Below, piece by piece: positions 26,563 through 35,961 of a stretch of DNA of 64,000 nucleotides. Positions within the stretch are counted from its first letter, which is position 1. Each line of letters opens with the position of its first letter. The position numbers and the translations under genes are program-made. This DNA comes from Cohnella terricola (GTDB taxonomy: Bacteria > Bacillota > Bacilli > Paenibacillales > Paenibacillaceae): the NCBI RefSeq assembly GCF_007786475.1, contig NZ_VNJJ01000009.1, forward strand, positions 62,001-126,000, read 5' to 3'. The notes under the pieces are model-generated. The model ran no database searches. It worked only from the letters and a program-made list of their open reading frames with translations, and was not told the DNA's origin.

Positions 26563-26591
26563 TTGACATCGCGTAGACGTCATGATAAAGT
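26563..26591 (+). promoter_or_regulatory. Promoter of infC operon
   Basis: TTGACA (26563-26568) and TAAAGT (26586-26591) are 17 bases apart, directly ahead of the structured leader. Confidence 0.6.
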
Positions 26592-26599
26592 AATCGTTG

Positions 26600-26782
26600 T
26601 GACTGTTTATGAAAATTAATCAGCACGCGCAAGAAGGAGCACCCGCTTCTCACCTGATCGGCTTCGGCTGACGGGTCAGCGTAGCCGACGATGGACGTGA
26701 AGTGCGGAAGAAACGATGGTTTCCGAGCATGGACGTTAACGTTAGGACTAGAATGCGGGTCGACACGACTCGCATTTTTTTG
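26600..26782 (+). ncRNA. L20-type leader of infC-rpmI-rplT
   Basis: The leader between the promoter and infC is structured and ends in a terminator: ATGCGGGTCG (26753-26762) with CGACTCGCAT (26766-26775) and a T run. In Bacillota the infC operon is controlled by ribosomal protein L20 binding this leader, and L20 is the third gene here. The call rests on position and architecture; the L20 site itself was not traced base by base. Confidence 0.7.
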
Positions 26783-26823
26783 TTTGCAACCATTCACTCG
26801 GCAGACTAATTCGGAGGTGGAAC

Positions 26824-27339
26824 ATTATTAGCAAGGATCATCAAATCAACGAGGAAATCCGGGCGAAAGAAGTCAGACTGGTCGGCTCAGAAGGCGAGCA
26901 ACTGGGGATTAAACCTTTTCGTGAAGCGATGCAGATGGCGATTGACACGAATCTTGACTTAGTCAACGTGGCGCCGCAGGCAAAACCTCCTGTGTGCCGC
27001 ATTATGGACTACGGCAAATTCCGTTATGAGCAGCAGAAGAAAGAAAAGGAAGCTCGGAAGAATCAGAAAATCGTCGACCTTAAAGAAGTTTGGTTTCGTG
27101 CGAACATCGAGGAACATGATTACCAAACGAAGTTTCGCAACGTTGTGAAATTTTTGAACGAAGGCGACAAGGTGAAATGCTCCGTGCGGTTCCGCGGTCG
27201 CGAAATTACGCATGCCAAGCTCGGCCAGAAGATTCTGGAGCGTGTGGCGAGCGAAGTCACCGATATCTGTATTGTTGAACGCGTGCCTAAGCTTGAAGGC
27301 CGTAGCATGATTATGATTTTGGCTCCGAAAGCCCACTGA
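26824..27339 (+). CDS. infC: Translation initiation factor IF-3, ATT start
   Basis: IF-3 binds the 30S subunit and checks the start codon. The protein (171 residues) reads ISKDHQINEEIRAKEVRLVG from the second codon and contains the IF-3 core DLVNVAPQAKPPVCRIMDYGKF in pieces (NVAPQAKPPVC, MDYGKFRYEQ). No ATG, GTG or TTG fits the N-terminus. ATT at 26824 lies six bases after GGAGG (26813-26817) in GGAGGTGG and gives the expected start. ATT/ATA starts are known for infC and let IF-3 regulate its own synthesis. It opens the operon infC-rpmI-rplT. Confidence 0.92.
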   Translation: MISKDHQINEEIRAKEVRLVGSEGEQLGIKPFREAMQMAIDTNLDLVNVAPQAKPPVCRIMDYGKFRYEQQKKEKEARKNQKIVDLKEVWFRANIEEHDYQTKFRNVVKFLNEGDKVKCSVRFRGREITHAKLGQKILERVASEVTDICIVERVPKLEGRSMIMILAPKAH

Positions 27340-27355
27340 CAGGAGGATACAATTC

Positions 27356-27556
27356 ATGCCTAAAATGAAAACGCACAGCAGCTTGAAAGATCGTTTCAAA
27401 ATTACCGGAACTGGTAAAGTCAAACGCTTCAAAGCTTACAAAAACCACTTGCTTTCCCACAAATCGGGACGTGCAAAACGTGTTCTAGGTACTCAACCGC
27501 TAGTAGCTCAAGGCGACGTTCGTCGCATGCAGCAACAACTCGCAAACCTGAAATAA
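27356..27556 (+). CDS. rpmI: 50S ribosomal protein L35
   Basis: The 66-residue basic protein MPKMKTHSSLKDRFKITGTG has the complete L35 pattern (KMKTHS, VKRFKAYKNHLL, KSGRAKRVLG). It follows infC by 16 bp with an AGGAGG site, in the standard operon order. Confidence 0.96.
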   Translation: MPKMKTHSSLKDRFKITGTGKVKRFKAYKNHLLSHKSGRAKRVLGTQPLVAQGDVRRMQQQLANLK

Positions 27557-27570
27557 TGTAGATACAACAG

Positions 27571-27595
27571 TTCAAAAAGTCTCGGACTTTTTGAA
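27571..27595 (+). other. Perfect hairpin between rpmI and rplT
   Basis: TTCAAAAAGTC, TCG, GACTTTTTGAA form an 11-bp perfect stem 15 bp after rpmI. There is no T run after it. It may be a processing or stability element that sets the L35:L20 ratio. Confidence 0.6.
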
Positions 27596-27620
27596 GAACA
27601 CTTCCGGGAGGTAATGAATC

Positions 27621-27980
27621 ATGGCAAGAGTCAAAGGCGGATTCGTCACGCGCCGTCGTCGCAATAGAATGTTGAAGTTGGCTAAAGGTTACTGGGGCGC
27701 GAAACATCGCCTGTTTAAGAAAGCTAAAGAACAAGTAATGAAATCCTTGATGTACGCATACCGCGACCGTCGTCAGACGAAGCGGAACTTCCGCAAATTG
27801 TGGATCGTGCGTATTAACGCTGCAGCTCGCCAGAATGGCTTGTCCTACAGCAAATTGATGCATGGCCTGAAGCTGGCTGGCATCGAAGTCAACCGCAAAA
27901 TGCTTGCCGACCTGGCCGTGAACGACATCAGCGCGTTCAACTCGCTTGCCGGCGCAGCTAAAGCAAAAATCAACGCGTAA
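27621..27980 (+). CDS. rplT: 50S ribosomal protein L20
   Basis: The 119-residue protein begins [19 protein letters not shown] and contains [19 protein letters not shown] in its usual place, plus [12 protein letters not shown], so it is a normal-length L20. It is an rRNA-binding assembly protein and the likely repressor acting on the infC leader. GGGAGG precedes the ATG. Confidence 0.97.
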   Translation: MARVKGGFVTRRRRNRMLKLAKGYWGAKHRLFKKAKEQVMKSLMYAYRDRRQTKRNFRKLWIVRINAAARQNGLSYSKLMHGLKLAGIEVNRKMLADLAVNDISAFNSLAGAAKAKINA

Positions 27981-27995
27981 GCTACGCGTGAGCAG

Positions 27996-28028
27996 ACAAG
28001 CCTCGGGGAACCGGGGCTTGTTTTTTTT
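27996..28028 (+). terminator. Terminator of infC operon
   Basis: ACAAGCCTCGG and CCGGGGCTTGT form a stem with near-perfect pairing, followed by eight T. Confidence 0.9.
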
Positions 28029-28065
28029 AATGCCGACATTATTGGGGTAGCGATTAACAGATGCC

Positions 28066-28091
28066 AAAAACCCCCGGCAGGGTGCCGGGGG
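28066..28091 (-). terminator. Terminator of the LPMO gene
   Basis: CCCCCGGCA (28071-28079) and TGCCGGGGG (28083-28091) pair perfectly. On the minus strand TTTTT follows, 20 bp after the LPMO stop. Confidence 0.9.
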
Positions 28092-28111
28092 CTGTTGCGT
28101 TATTGCGAGAC

Positions 28112-29467
28112 TTAAGAGCAGTTGCCAATGAGCTTCCAGACGTCCCATTCGCCGCTTCTCAGATCCGGTCGTTCGTTCAGCGTCCACCATTTGGCTTGAT
28201 AGATTTTGCCGTTGTACGTGACTTGATCGCCGTTTACGTAAACCTGCGTTGTGCTCCAAGGAGCCGGACAAGTGTTGACGCTCGCAGTCTTCGCCGTATG
28301 CGCGTTGCTCGCCGGAGAAACATTACCGGCTGCGTCGGCTGCATAGACGGTAAAGGTGTAGCTAGTGTCCGGCGACAATCCGGTTACGTTGTAAGATAGC
28401 GTCGATCCGTTCACAGTAGCAACGTAAGTCGAACCGTTGTAAATGCGGTATTCCGTTACGCCGACATTGTCCGTTGAGGCTCCCCACATCAGGGAGACGC
28501 TGTTCGGCGTAACGCCCATATTATGCAAGTTTACAGGGGCGGTAGGCGCCTGAGTGTCAGGTGCGGGCGGATTAGTCGTGCCCGTCACAGAGTTGCTGTC
28601 GGGCGACGTATTGCCAGCGAGATCTCGTGCGACGACTTTGTAGACATAGGAAGTATTGGCAGCAAGGCCAGTATCCAGGAATGTCGTTGTCGTGCCGTTA
28701 ACGGTGCCGACCTGAACACCGTTGCGATAGATACGATACTCGGTAACGCCAACGTTGTCGGTCGAAGCCGTCCAGGAGAGCGCAATTGTCGAGGAAGTCG
28801 TATTTGTGACGTCGAGATTGCTAGGAGCGGTCGGCGGAATGGTGTCGGACGGTCCGGTGAAGTTGACATCGATGACGTTATAGAATGCATTGGCCGTATC
28901 GGCGATTTCCCATACCGCCAAGATGACGTGGTATCCGGTGCGAGCCGGAATGTCGCAGGTATGGGAGAAGTTAGCCGGCGGCTGGCCGCTGTACGGCAGG
29001 CTGCAGAACGGCGTCAAATCGAAGGAATTCCGGGTCAACGGGGCGTTCGAATCCCAGTTCGGTTTCGTAATATAATATTTCCAGCTTGCGGTTGAGTGGG
29101 CGGCTGTCAGCTTCCAGGAGAACGTTGTCGGTCCCGACGTGACGTTTACTTTGGCCCAGCGGGTGGCGGACTGCTCATCCAGCTTTGGAAAGGCACCGCC
29201 TGCGCTGGCGATTTTCCCATCCGCAGGTCCTGCATTCGGCCAGCCCTTCGGAGCTTCCAGACTTTGAGGCTCATAGATGATCGAGCCGCAGTCGGTATTT
29301 ACGTTGTTTTTGCACAGGGCAGCGCGGCTGGAGGGACCTTCCACATAACCGTGTGCGGACGCGCTGTCTGCGAACCATGCCGATAGCGCAAACGCGATGA
29401 ACATACCGATGACAACGACTAACATTTTCAACCATTTTGACGAATTAAACGTGTACTGCCGCAACAT
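28112..29467 (-). CDS. Secreted lytic polysaccharide monooxygenase (AA10) with FnIII and chitin-binding domains
   Basis: This copper enzyme should cut crystalline chitin or cellulose oxidatively outside the cell. The 451-residue protein has a long signal peptide ending SASA, so the mature chain begins with His39 ([14 protein letters not shown]). His39 and His124 ([13 protein letters not shown]) form the histidine brace that holds copper. The AA10 domain ends near residue 205. Two fibronectin type III modules follow (both with the [13 protein letters not shown] motif, about 213-300 and 308-392), then a small C-terminal CBM5/12-like module with several Trp residues (about 400-451). The mature N-terminal His supports correct processing. 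AGGAGG precedes the ATG. Chitin is the likelier substrate because of the C-terminal module. Confidence 0.95.
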   Translation of the reverse strand: MLRQYTFNSSKWLKMLVVVIGMFIAFALSAWFADSASAHGYVEGPSSRAALCKNNVNTDCGSIIYEPQSLEAPKGWPNAGPADGKIASAGGAFPKLDEQSATRWAKVNVTSGPTTFSWKLTAAHSTASWKYYITKPNWDSNAPLTRNSFDLTPFCSLPYSGQPPANFSHTCDIPARTGYHVILAVWEIADTANAFYNVIDVNFTGPSDTIPPTAPSNLDVTNTTSSTIALSWTASTDNVGVTEYRIYRNGVQVGTVNGTTTTFLDTGLAANTSYVYKVVARDLAGNTSPDSNSVTGTTNPPAPDTQAPTAPVNLHNMGVTPNSVSLMWGASTDNVGVTEYRIYNGSTYVATVNGSTLSYNVTGLSPDTSYTFTVYAADAAGNVSPASNAHTAKTASVNTCPAPWSTTQVYVNGDQVTYNGKIYQAKWWTLNERPDLRSGEWDVWKLIGNCS

Positions 29468-29879
29468 AAAACCATTCCTCCTAAATAAATTGATTTTTGG
29501 TCTTCCAGACGCTAGTTTTCACCTCCAATAAACCACCCTGACGACGGTGCGACGCACGTTTAAGCAGGCAGGCGTGAAGATGACCACCTCCTTAAACGAA
29601 TTAATCGGACATACAAAACAAGAAGTGACAGAAGATCGGAGTTGAAAGAAGGCGACAAAAGGGGATTCGAGGTTGCCGCCAATGGGGGCGATGAGAAGGG
29701 GTAGAGGAAAATGGAAAGACTGGTGAAAAATAAGCGCTTAGCTATAAAATAACTCTTTTTAATAGAGTATTAGGGTTAAAATTCGATAAAATAGGGATAA
29801 ATTTCGACAATATTCTACTTAAAACTCGTAGAATACCTAGCCCCGCCGTCTCGTTCGGAGCTGGATCTCGCGATAGAGA
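29468..29879. other. Upstream region of the LPMO gene with repeated SD-like boxes
   Basis: Read on the minus strand, the 130 bp before the LPMO start contain three ribosome-site-like boxes: AAGGAGGTGG, TTGGAGGTG and TTAGGAGG, the last serving the gene. A short frame lies between the first two, but no clear start codon fits. The left part (29740-29830) is strongly AT-rich and may hold the promoter, which I could not place with confidence. Confidence 0.4.
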
Positions 29880-29884
29880 ACTGG

Positions 29885-30199
29885 CAGTGCGTTATGAGCG
29901 AGTTGGAGGTGCTGAAGCTGATGATAGAGCACTGACAGTGCGTTGTGAGCGAGTTGGAGGTGCTGGAGGTGATGAAAGAGCACTGACAGTGCGTTGTGAG
30001 CGAGTTGGAAGAGCTGAAGCTGATGATAAAGCACTGACAGTGCGTTATGAGCGAGTTGGAGGAGCTGAAACTGATGATAAAGCACTGACAGTGCGTTGTG
30101 AGCGAGTTGGAGGAGCTGAAACTGATGATAAAGCACTGACAGTGCGTTATGAGCGAGTTGGAGGAGCTGGAGGTGATGATAGAGCACTGACAGTGCGTT
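29885..30199. repeat. Array D: 51-bp repeat, six units
   Basis: CAGTGCGTT recurs at 29885, 29936, 29987, 30038, 30089, 30140 and 30191, exactly 51 bp apart. Most copies are part of the perfect palindrome GCACTGACAGTGC. The rest of the unit reads GAGCGAGTTGGAGGAGCTGA with small changes, then a GATGATAAAGC-like end. The plus strand is G/A-rich. A stop-free frame of 17-residue repeats exists but has no ribosome site. The array ends 10 bp before the stop codon of the endonuclease gene. Confidence 0.95.
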
Positions 30200-30209
30200 A
30201 TAAATAGCT

Positions 30210-30887
30210 CTATTGGTCGGATGAGTTGAGAATATATCTTCTATTCCGCTGTTTGCCGGGTACAGCCGGAATGAGCTTTCCCGCTGCGGATAAGTCCTTC
30301 GCCCGACGCACGATAGTAACGCGGTTCCAGCCTAAGCGTTCTGCTGCTTCAGCAGGAGAGAAAGGTCCATCCGCGTGTGCCGCGTAATCCAGAATCGCCC
30401 GGTCGATCGGATCGTTTGCAGAAGAGGGCGGATGCGGTACGTGACCCCACTTCCCTTTTGCCTGCATAATAGTTTGTTGGCATTTGCGTGGGTGCTCCAT
30501 GATCTCATCGTAAGAGAAACGAAGCACGATCCAATCGTCAAGGATCAAATCGTTTTGACGCCGCAAATGGTCGGCGAATTGCCACCGGTCGACGTTACGC
30601 CAATGGGGGCCGAAGCCGTCGATCTCAATGGCGACGTTCGCCATGTTTAGTTGCCAAGCGAAGTCCAAATACCGATAACCGTCTTTAAAATCGCGAACCT
30701 CGAACTCGGGAATCATCTCGTTCAGGTTCCGGAATAGGGGCCACCAGATTTTGAACAGAAACATTTTCTGGGCGTAGCCGATTCCCTTCGCAAGCTTGCG
30801 TTTCCTCTCGCCGGAGTCCATCTTGATGTGCTTGTCCAACCATTTTTCATAAGCAAACTCAAATTTCGGGTCCGCCGTTTCTACCAC
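30210..30887 (-). CDS. Orphan Vsr/DUF559-like endonuclease with C-terminal HTH
   Basis: The 225-residue protein has two parts. Residues about 60-140 read FKDGYRYLDFAWQLNMANVAIEIDG as a fold core (YLDFAW, VAIEIDGFGPHWRN), then DHLRRQNDLILDDWIVLRFSYDEI. This is the arrangement of Vsr/DUF559-type PD-(D/E)XK nucleases, with Asp in YLDFAW and Glu-Asp in IEIDG as likely metal ligands. Residues about 165-215 look like a winged helix (FSPAEAAERLGWNRVTIVRRAKDLSAAGKLI). The start is GTG 30887 after GAGG. No methylase or other defence gene is adjacent. Its function is unknown; DNA repair, DNA processing or defence are all possible. Array D abuts its 3' end. Confidence 0.75.
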   Translation of the reverse strand: MVETADPKFEFAYEKWLDKHIKMDSGERKRKLAKGIGYAQKMFLFKIWWPLFRNLNEMIPEFEVRDFKDGYRYLDFAWQLNMANVAIEIDGFGPHWRNVDRWQFADHLRRQNDLILDDWIVLRFSYDEIMEHPRKCQQTIMQAKGKWGHVPHPPSSANDPIDRAILDYAAHADGPFSPAEAAERLGWNRVTIVRRAKDLSAAGKLIPAVPGKQRNRRYILNSSDQ

Positions 30888-31151
30888 GTAATGAAACCTC
30901 CTAATCCAATGATATTTACGAAGCTTTTAACACAAAAAAGTACTAGCTTACTTACATAAAATACCATAGATTTCCAATTTACCACAAGCCCCATTTACGA
31001 GCATAAGGACAGAGGTACAAGCGCGATAGACTCCTCGACCATATGTTACAGGACAACGGGGAGTTAAGCTCTTCGCCGTTTGGATTGGATGTTGGCGCGT
31101 AAGGTAAATGGCACAGCGTGAAGGCAATCGATCGTGCAAAGGGAGGAGTGC
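30888..31151. other. Divergent intergenic region
   Basis: This 264-bp stretch separates the nuclease gene from the small Gly/Tyr-rich protein gene. It is AT-rich in its left half. I saw no convincing promoter pair, repeat or RNA motif. Confidence 0.4.
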
Positions 31152-31442
31152 ATGACTATGTCGCGCGTTACACGTTCGCAAGCGCAGAAGCTGGTGGGCA
31201 AACAGATTTATGCCGTTCGCAAGGACGGAACCGTTGCAACGGGCAAGCTGGCAAGCATTTCGGGAAACACGCTCATCCTGGAGCAGCCGAAAAACAAAAA
31301 GGTGCAAACGAAAGCCCTTCTGTCGCTGGCCTTGTTGGACTTGTTCACTGTAGGCGCGGTAGACGGCGGATTCGGATGGGGATATCCAGGCTATGGATAC
31401 GACGGCTACGGCTATGGCTATGGTTATGACGGCTGGTTGTAA
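31152..31442 (+). CDS. Small protein with Gly/Tyr-rich tail
   Basis: The 96-residue protein has an N-terminal domain of about 60 residues (RSQAQKLVGKQIYAVRKDG, with a short beta-rich, SH3-like feel), a hydrophobic stretch (ALLSLALLDLFTVGAV) and a repetitive Gly/Tyr tail (GYPGYGYDGYGYGYGYDGWL). Such tails occur in spore-surface and envelope proteins, so a coat or surface role is a guess. ATG 31152 follows GGGAGGAG; ATG 31158 is an equal alternative. A shared terminator follows. Confidence 0.75.
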   Translation: MTMSRVTRSQAQKLVGKQIYAVRKDGTVATGKLASISGNTLILEQPKNKKVQTKALLSLALLDLFTVGAVDGGFGWGYPGYGYDGYGYGYGYDGWL

Positions 31443-31463
31443 CCCGATATCGTGCAGATGACA

Positions 31464-31506
31464 AAGCAGCGATTCGAGCCGAATTCGGCCCGAACCGCTG
31501 CTTTTT
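31464..31506. terminator. Bidirectional terminator
   Basis: AAGCAGCG (31464-31471) pairs with CGCTGCTT (31496-31503) with TTT after it, and an inner CCGAATTCGG palindrome. It separates the Gly/Tyr-rich gene from the convergent GNAT gene. Confidence 0.8.
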
Positions 31507-31508
31507 GT

Positions 31509-31955
31509 TTAGTCGTCTAACGATTTCGCAAGCTCGATGATTTTCAAGGATTCAATTGAGCGAACGGAATGATAACCGCGTCGGCGGTAGAATCGTATTG
31601 CTCGCTCGTTATGATCGTCGACGAAGAGGTGGGCCCACTTGCATCCTTTTGACCGGCCGTAGCTTTCTGCGCGGTTCATGAGCAGGGTTCCGAGTTTTTT
31701 GCTCTGATGACGGGAATCTACGGCAAGCAGGTCGATAAATAATGCGCCGCCGCGAAACTCCATGTGAAGAAAACCGATCGGAGGGCTTCTGAGCGTTCGG
31801 GAGGCAACTAATGTTGGGCCTCTGCGAAGGCGGTGGGAAATCTCGGCAAACAACCTGCCGTCCCTGGGATGTCGCCAAGGGGAAATCGGAACCAATTCAT
31901 TGCGGACCAGCTCGACAATACCTTTGTCGTCTCGTAATTGTCTCCATCGGATCAA
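31509..31955 (-). CDS. GNAT-family N-acetyltransferase
   Basis: The 148-residue protein has the acetyl-CoA loop VDSRHQSKKLGTLLMNRAE and the C-terminal NERAIRFYRRRGYHSV, both typical of GNAT enzymes. The substrate is unknown. The open frame continues upstream to 32276 but that part has no GNAT similarity and crosses the ilv promoter. TTG 31955 lies eight bases after GGGGAGG (31970-31964) and yields a normal-length enzyme (MIRWRQLRDDKGIVELV), so I chose it. It is divergent from the ilv operon. Confidence 0.82.
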   Translation of the reverse strand: MIRWRQLRDDKGIVELVRNELVPISPWRHPRDGRLFAEISHRLRRGPTLVASRTLRSPPIGFLHMEFRGGALFIDLLAVDSRHQSKKLGTLLMNRAESYGRSKGCKWAHLFVDDHNERAIRFYRRRGYHSVRSIESLKIIELAKSLDD

Positions 31956-32099
31956 GCGGGGTACCTCCCCTGCCGGTTCAGTTGATCGGCTGTCGTTTCT
32001 TGCGTCAACAAGCGCTAATTGTACAACGTATGAACCTGCCGCTCCGATGGTAACGGCAATGAACCCGCAAAATGCATGAAATGCGAACGAAGATGTGTA

Positions 32100-32128
32100 T
32101 TGACGAATGGGTTTGCGAAGAATATAAT
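32100..32128 (+). promoter_or_regulatory. Promoter of ilv operon
   Basis: TTGACG (32100-32105) and TATAAT (32123-32128) are 17 bases apart, giving a leader of about 360 bases before ilvB. Confidence 0.8.
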
Positions 32129-32179
32129 AAATCCTAAATCGACTGAACATCAAATAGCCGTGATGAGGAAAAAGCAATA

Positions 32180-32474
32180 GGGCTCTTATGCTCAGAGAGC
32201 GTCGGAAACGCTGCAACCGATGCCTTAATCCCTGTTCGCGAAGTCTCCTCGGAGCTGTTCCCCTGAACCGCCGCATAGGCGCATTAGGGAGAAACGGAGT
32301 AGCGCACGTTATTGCGCTTGAAGTATGGAGGATTCCGTGTTTTGTTCAAGCGGAAGCTCATACTTTATAAGGCCGTCACCGTGAGGTGGGCGGTAAATTC
32401 GGGTGGTACCGCGAAAGCTATAGCCTTTCGTCCCTTGACAGCCATATTGGCGTCGGGACGAAAGGCTTTTTGAT
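32180..32474 (+). promoter_or_regulatory. T-box leader of ilvB-ilvN-ilvC
   Basis: The leader contains the T-box sequence GGGTGGTACCGCG (32401-32413) followed by the terminator AGCCTTTCGTCCC (32422-32434) with GGGACGAAAGGCT (32455-32467) and T5. Upstream are stem I elements beginning near CAGAGAGCGTCGG. Uncharged tRNA binding would favour the antiterminator. The specifier codon was not resolved; Ile (ATC) and Leu (CTC) triplets are both present in the expected area. Confidence 0.9.
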
Positions 32475-32495
32475 TTGTTGAAAGGAGGAAAAAAG

Positions 32496-34241
32496 ATGAG
32501 TACACAGGGTGTTACAATGAAGTCCAAAGAAGAATTAATCGAGAAATGGAGCAAGCCGGAAGTCATCACTGGATCGGAAATGCTGCTTCGCAGTTTGCTT
32601 CTGGAGGGTGCGGAGTGCGTCTTCGGATATCCGGGCGGCGCGGTTCTGTTTATCTACGATGCGATGCACGGCTTCACCGATTTCCAGCATCTGCTGACCC
32701 GGCATGAGCAAGGCGCGATCCACGCGGCCGACGGTTATGCCCGTTCTACCGGCAAGGTGGGCGTTTGTATCGCGACTTCGGGACCGGGGGCGACGAACCT
32801 GGTCACGGGAATCGCGACCGCATACATGGATTCTGTTCCGCTGGTCGTTATTACGGGGAACGTCGCGACGAGCCTGATCGGAACGGATGCGTTCCAAGAA
32901 GCCGATATCGTCGGCATCACGATGCCGATTACGAAGCACAGCTATCTCGTACGTAAAGCGGAGGATCTGCCTCGCGTCATTCACGAAGCCTTCCATATTG
33001 CCAATAGCGGACGCAAAGGACCGGTGCTCATCGATATTCCGAAGGACGTATCGGCGGAGAAGACGTTATTCCAGCCGGTGTCCGAAGTTCATCTTCGCGG
33101 TTACAACCCGACGGTTCAACCGAACAAGAACCAAGTGGAGAAAATGATCCGCGCCATCGAGAACGCCGAGAAACCGGTCATTCTCGCGGGCGGTGGTGTT
33201 GTCTACTCCGGAGCGCACGAGGAACTGTTCGAATTCGTCACGAAAACGGGAATTCCGACGACAACGACGCTCCTTGGCCTAGGCGGATTCCCGAGCGGGC
33301 ACGAACTGCATATGGGCATGCCGGGCATGCACGGCACATGGACCGCGAATACGTCGATTCAGACGGCGGACCTCCTGATCAATATCGGCGCCCGCTTCGA
33401 CGACCGGGTTACCGGCAAACTGTCCGGCTTCGCGCCGAACGCGAAGATCGTTCATATCGACATCGATCCGGCGGAGATCGGCAAGAACGTGCCGACCGAC
33501 ATTCCGATCGTCGGCGACGTGAAAGCCGTGCTGCAGCAGGCGAACCAACTGGTAAAACCTGCGGCCAAAGCGGACGCATGGCGCAAGCAGATCCAAGAAT
33601 GGAAGGCGGCTAAGCCTTTCAAATACATCGATTCCGATACGGAATTGAAGCCTCAATGGGTCATCTCGATGATTCATGAAACGACGCACGGCGACGCGAT
33701 CGTTACGACGGACGTCGGTCAGCATCAGATGTGGGCGGCGCAATATTATCCGTTTAACAAGCCGCGTTCGTGGGTGACGTCGGGTGGTCTCGGGACGATG
33801 GGCTTCGGTTTCCCGTCCGCGATCGGTGCGCAGATGGGCAACCCGGGAAGAACGGTCGTCTCCATCAACGGTGACGGCGGCATGCAAATGTGCGCCCAAG
33901 AGCTTGCGATCTGCGCGATCAACAACATTCCGGTCAAAGTGGTTATTATCAACAACCAGGTGCTTGGCATGGTACGCCAATGGCAAGAACTGATTTACGA
34001 TAACCGTTACAGCCACATCGATCTCGCAGGCAGTCCTGACTTCGTGAAGCTTGCCGAAGCCTACGGCGTGAAAGGCTATCGCGCGACGAACAAAGACGAT
34101 GCTCTGCAAGTCTGGAAAGAAGCGCTTGCGCATCCGGGTCCCGCGGTCGTGGAATTCGTCGTCCGCAAACACGAGAACGTCTATCCGATGGTTACCCAAG
34201 GTAGCACGATCGATCAGATGATCATGGGGGATGCCGAATGA
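32496..34241 (+). CDS. ilvB: Acetolactate synthase large subunit
   Basis: The enzyme condenses pyruvate with pyruvate or 2-ketobutyrate, the first common step in valine, leucine and isoleucine synthesis. The 581-residue protein has the catalytic Glu region [15 protein letters not shown], the FAD/quinone-type central domain and the TPP motif GDGGMQM with [12 protein letters not shown]. The start is ATG 32496, seven bases after AAAGGAGG; the TTG at 32475 is upstream of this site. It overlaps ilvN by four bases. Regulation is by the T-box leader. Confidence 0.96.
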   Translation: MSTQGVTMKSKEELIEKWSKPEVITGSEMLLRSLLLEGAECVFGYPGGAVLFIYDAMHGFTDFQHLLTRHEQGAIHAADGYARSTGKVGVCIATSGPGATNLVTGIATAYMDSVPLVVITGNVATSLIGTDAFQEADIVGITMPITKHSYLVRKAEDLPRVIHEAFHIANSGRKGPVLIDIPKDVSAEKTLFQPVSEVHLRGYNPTVQPNKNQVEKMIRAIENAEKPVILAGGGVVYSGAHEELFEFVTKTGIPTTTTLLGLGGFPSGHELHMGMPGMHGTWTANTSIQTADLLINIGARFDDRVTGKLSGFAPNAKIVHIDIDPAEIGKNVPTDIPIVGDVKAVLQQANQLVKPAAKADAWRKQIQEWKAAKPFKYIDSDTELKPQWVISMIHETTHGDAIVTTDVGQHQMWAAQYYPFNKPRSWVTSGGLGTMGFGFPSAIGAQMGNPGRTVVSINGDGGMQMCAQELAICAINNIPVKVVIINNQVLGMVRQWQELIYDNRYSHIDLAGSPDFVKLAEAYGVKGYRATNKDDALQVWKEALAHPGPAVVEFVVRKHENVYPMVTQGSTIDQMIMGDAE

Positions 34242-34723
34242 ACCGTAAATATACGATAGCGATATTAGTGAACGACCAACCGGGCGTGCTGCAACGGGTC
34301 TCTGGCCTGTTCGGCCGCCGCGGCTATAACATCGAGAGCATCACCGTCGGCGCATCCGAAGAGCCGGGACTCTCCCGTATGGTCATCGTTACGACTGGCG
34401 ACGACCATACGCTGGAGCAAATCCAGAAGCAATTGTACAAGCTTATCGATGTGATTAAGGTCATCGACATCAGCAGCAATCCGATGGTCGGCCGGGAACT
34501 CGGTTTGATCAAGATCGGAGCGGAACCGTCCATGCGTCCGGAAATTCTGGGCATCGTGGAGACGTTCCGCGCAGCGATCGTGGACATCGGTCCGTCGAGC
34601 CTGATTGTTCAGGTCGTCGGGGATTCCGAGAAAATCGACGCGATGATCGAGTTGCTCAAGCCTTACGGCATCCGCGAGTTGTCGAGAACCGGAGTTACCG
34701 CGATGAACAGAGGCGCCAAATAA
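34238..34723 (+). CDS. ilvN: Acetolactate synthase small (regulatory) subunit
   Basis: The 161-residue subunit has an N-terminal ACT domain ([21 protein letters not shown], seen as [20 protein letters not shown]) and the conserved middle segment [14 protein letters not shown], followed by the second domain to GVTAMNRG. It confers valine feedback inhibition on IlvB. Its ATG overlaps the ilvB stop (ATGA). Confidence 0.95.
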   Translation: MNRKYTIAILVNDQPGVLQRVSGLFGRRGYNIESITVGASEEPGLSRMVIVTTGDDHTLEQIQKQLYKLIDVIKVIDISSNPMVGRELGLIKIGAEPSMRPEILGIVETFRAAIVDIGPSSLIVQVVGDSEKIDAMIELLKPYGIRELSRTGVTAMNRGAK

Positions 34724-34749
34724 GTTGAAAAAACGCTTGTTATGCGTAA

Positions 34750-35866
<1,117 letters not shown>

Positions 35867-35884
35867 TCACCGATTATTACAGGA

Positions 35885-35913
35885 AACCCCGGCATAGCGC
35901 TGCCGGGGTTTTT
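35885..35913 (+). terminator. Terminator of ilv operon
   Basis: AACCCCGGCA (35885-35894) pairs perfectly with TGCCGGGGTT (35901-35910), followed by T. Confidence 0.92.
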
Positions 35914-35961
35914 GCTAAACAACGGCGTCAACTTGATCTCTATGAAACGGGGGAACGTTAG

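Noticed and set aside
29500..29600. c-di-GMP-type riboswitch upstream of the chitin-type LPMO
   Set aside because: The conserved core sequences of known c-di-GMP riboswitches were not found.
31956..32276. N-terminal extension of the GNAT protein
   Set aside because: It would cross the ilv promoter, has no GNAT similarity, and TTG 31955 has a far better ribosome site.
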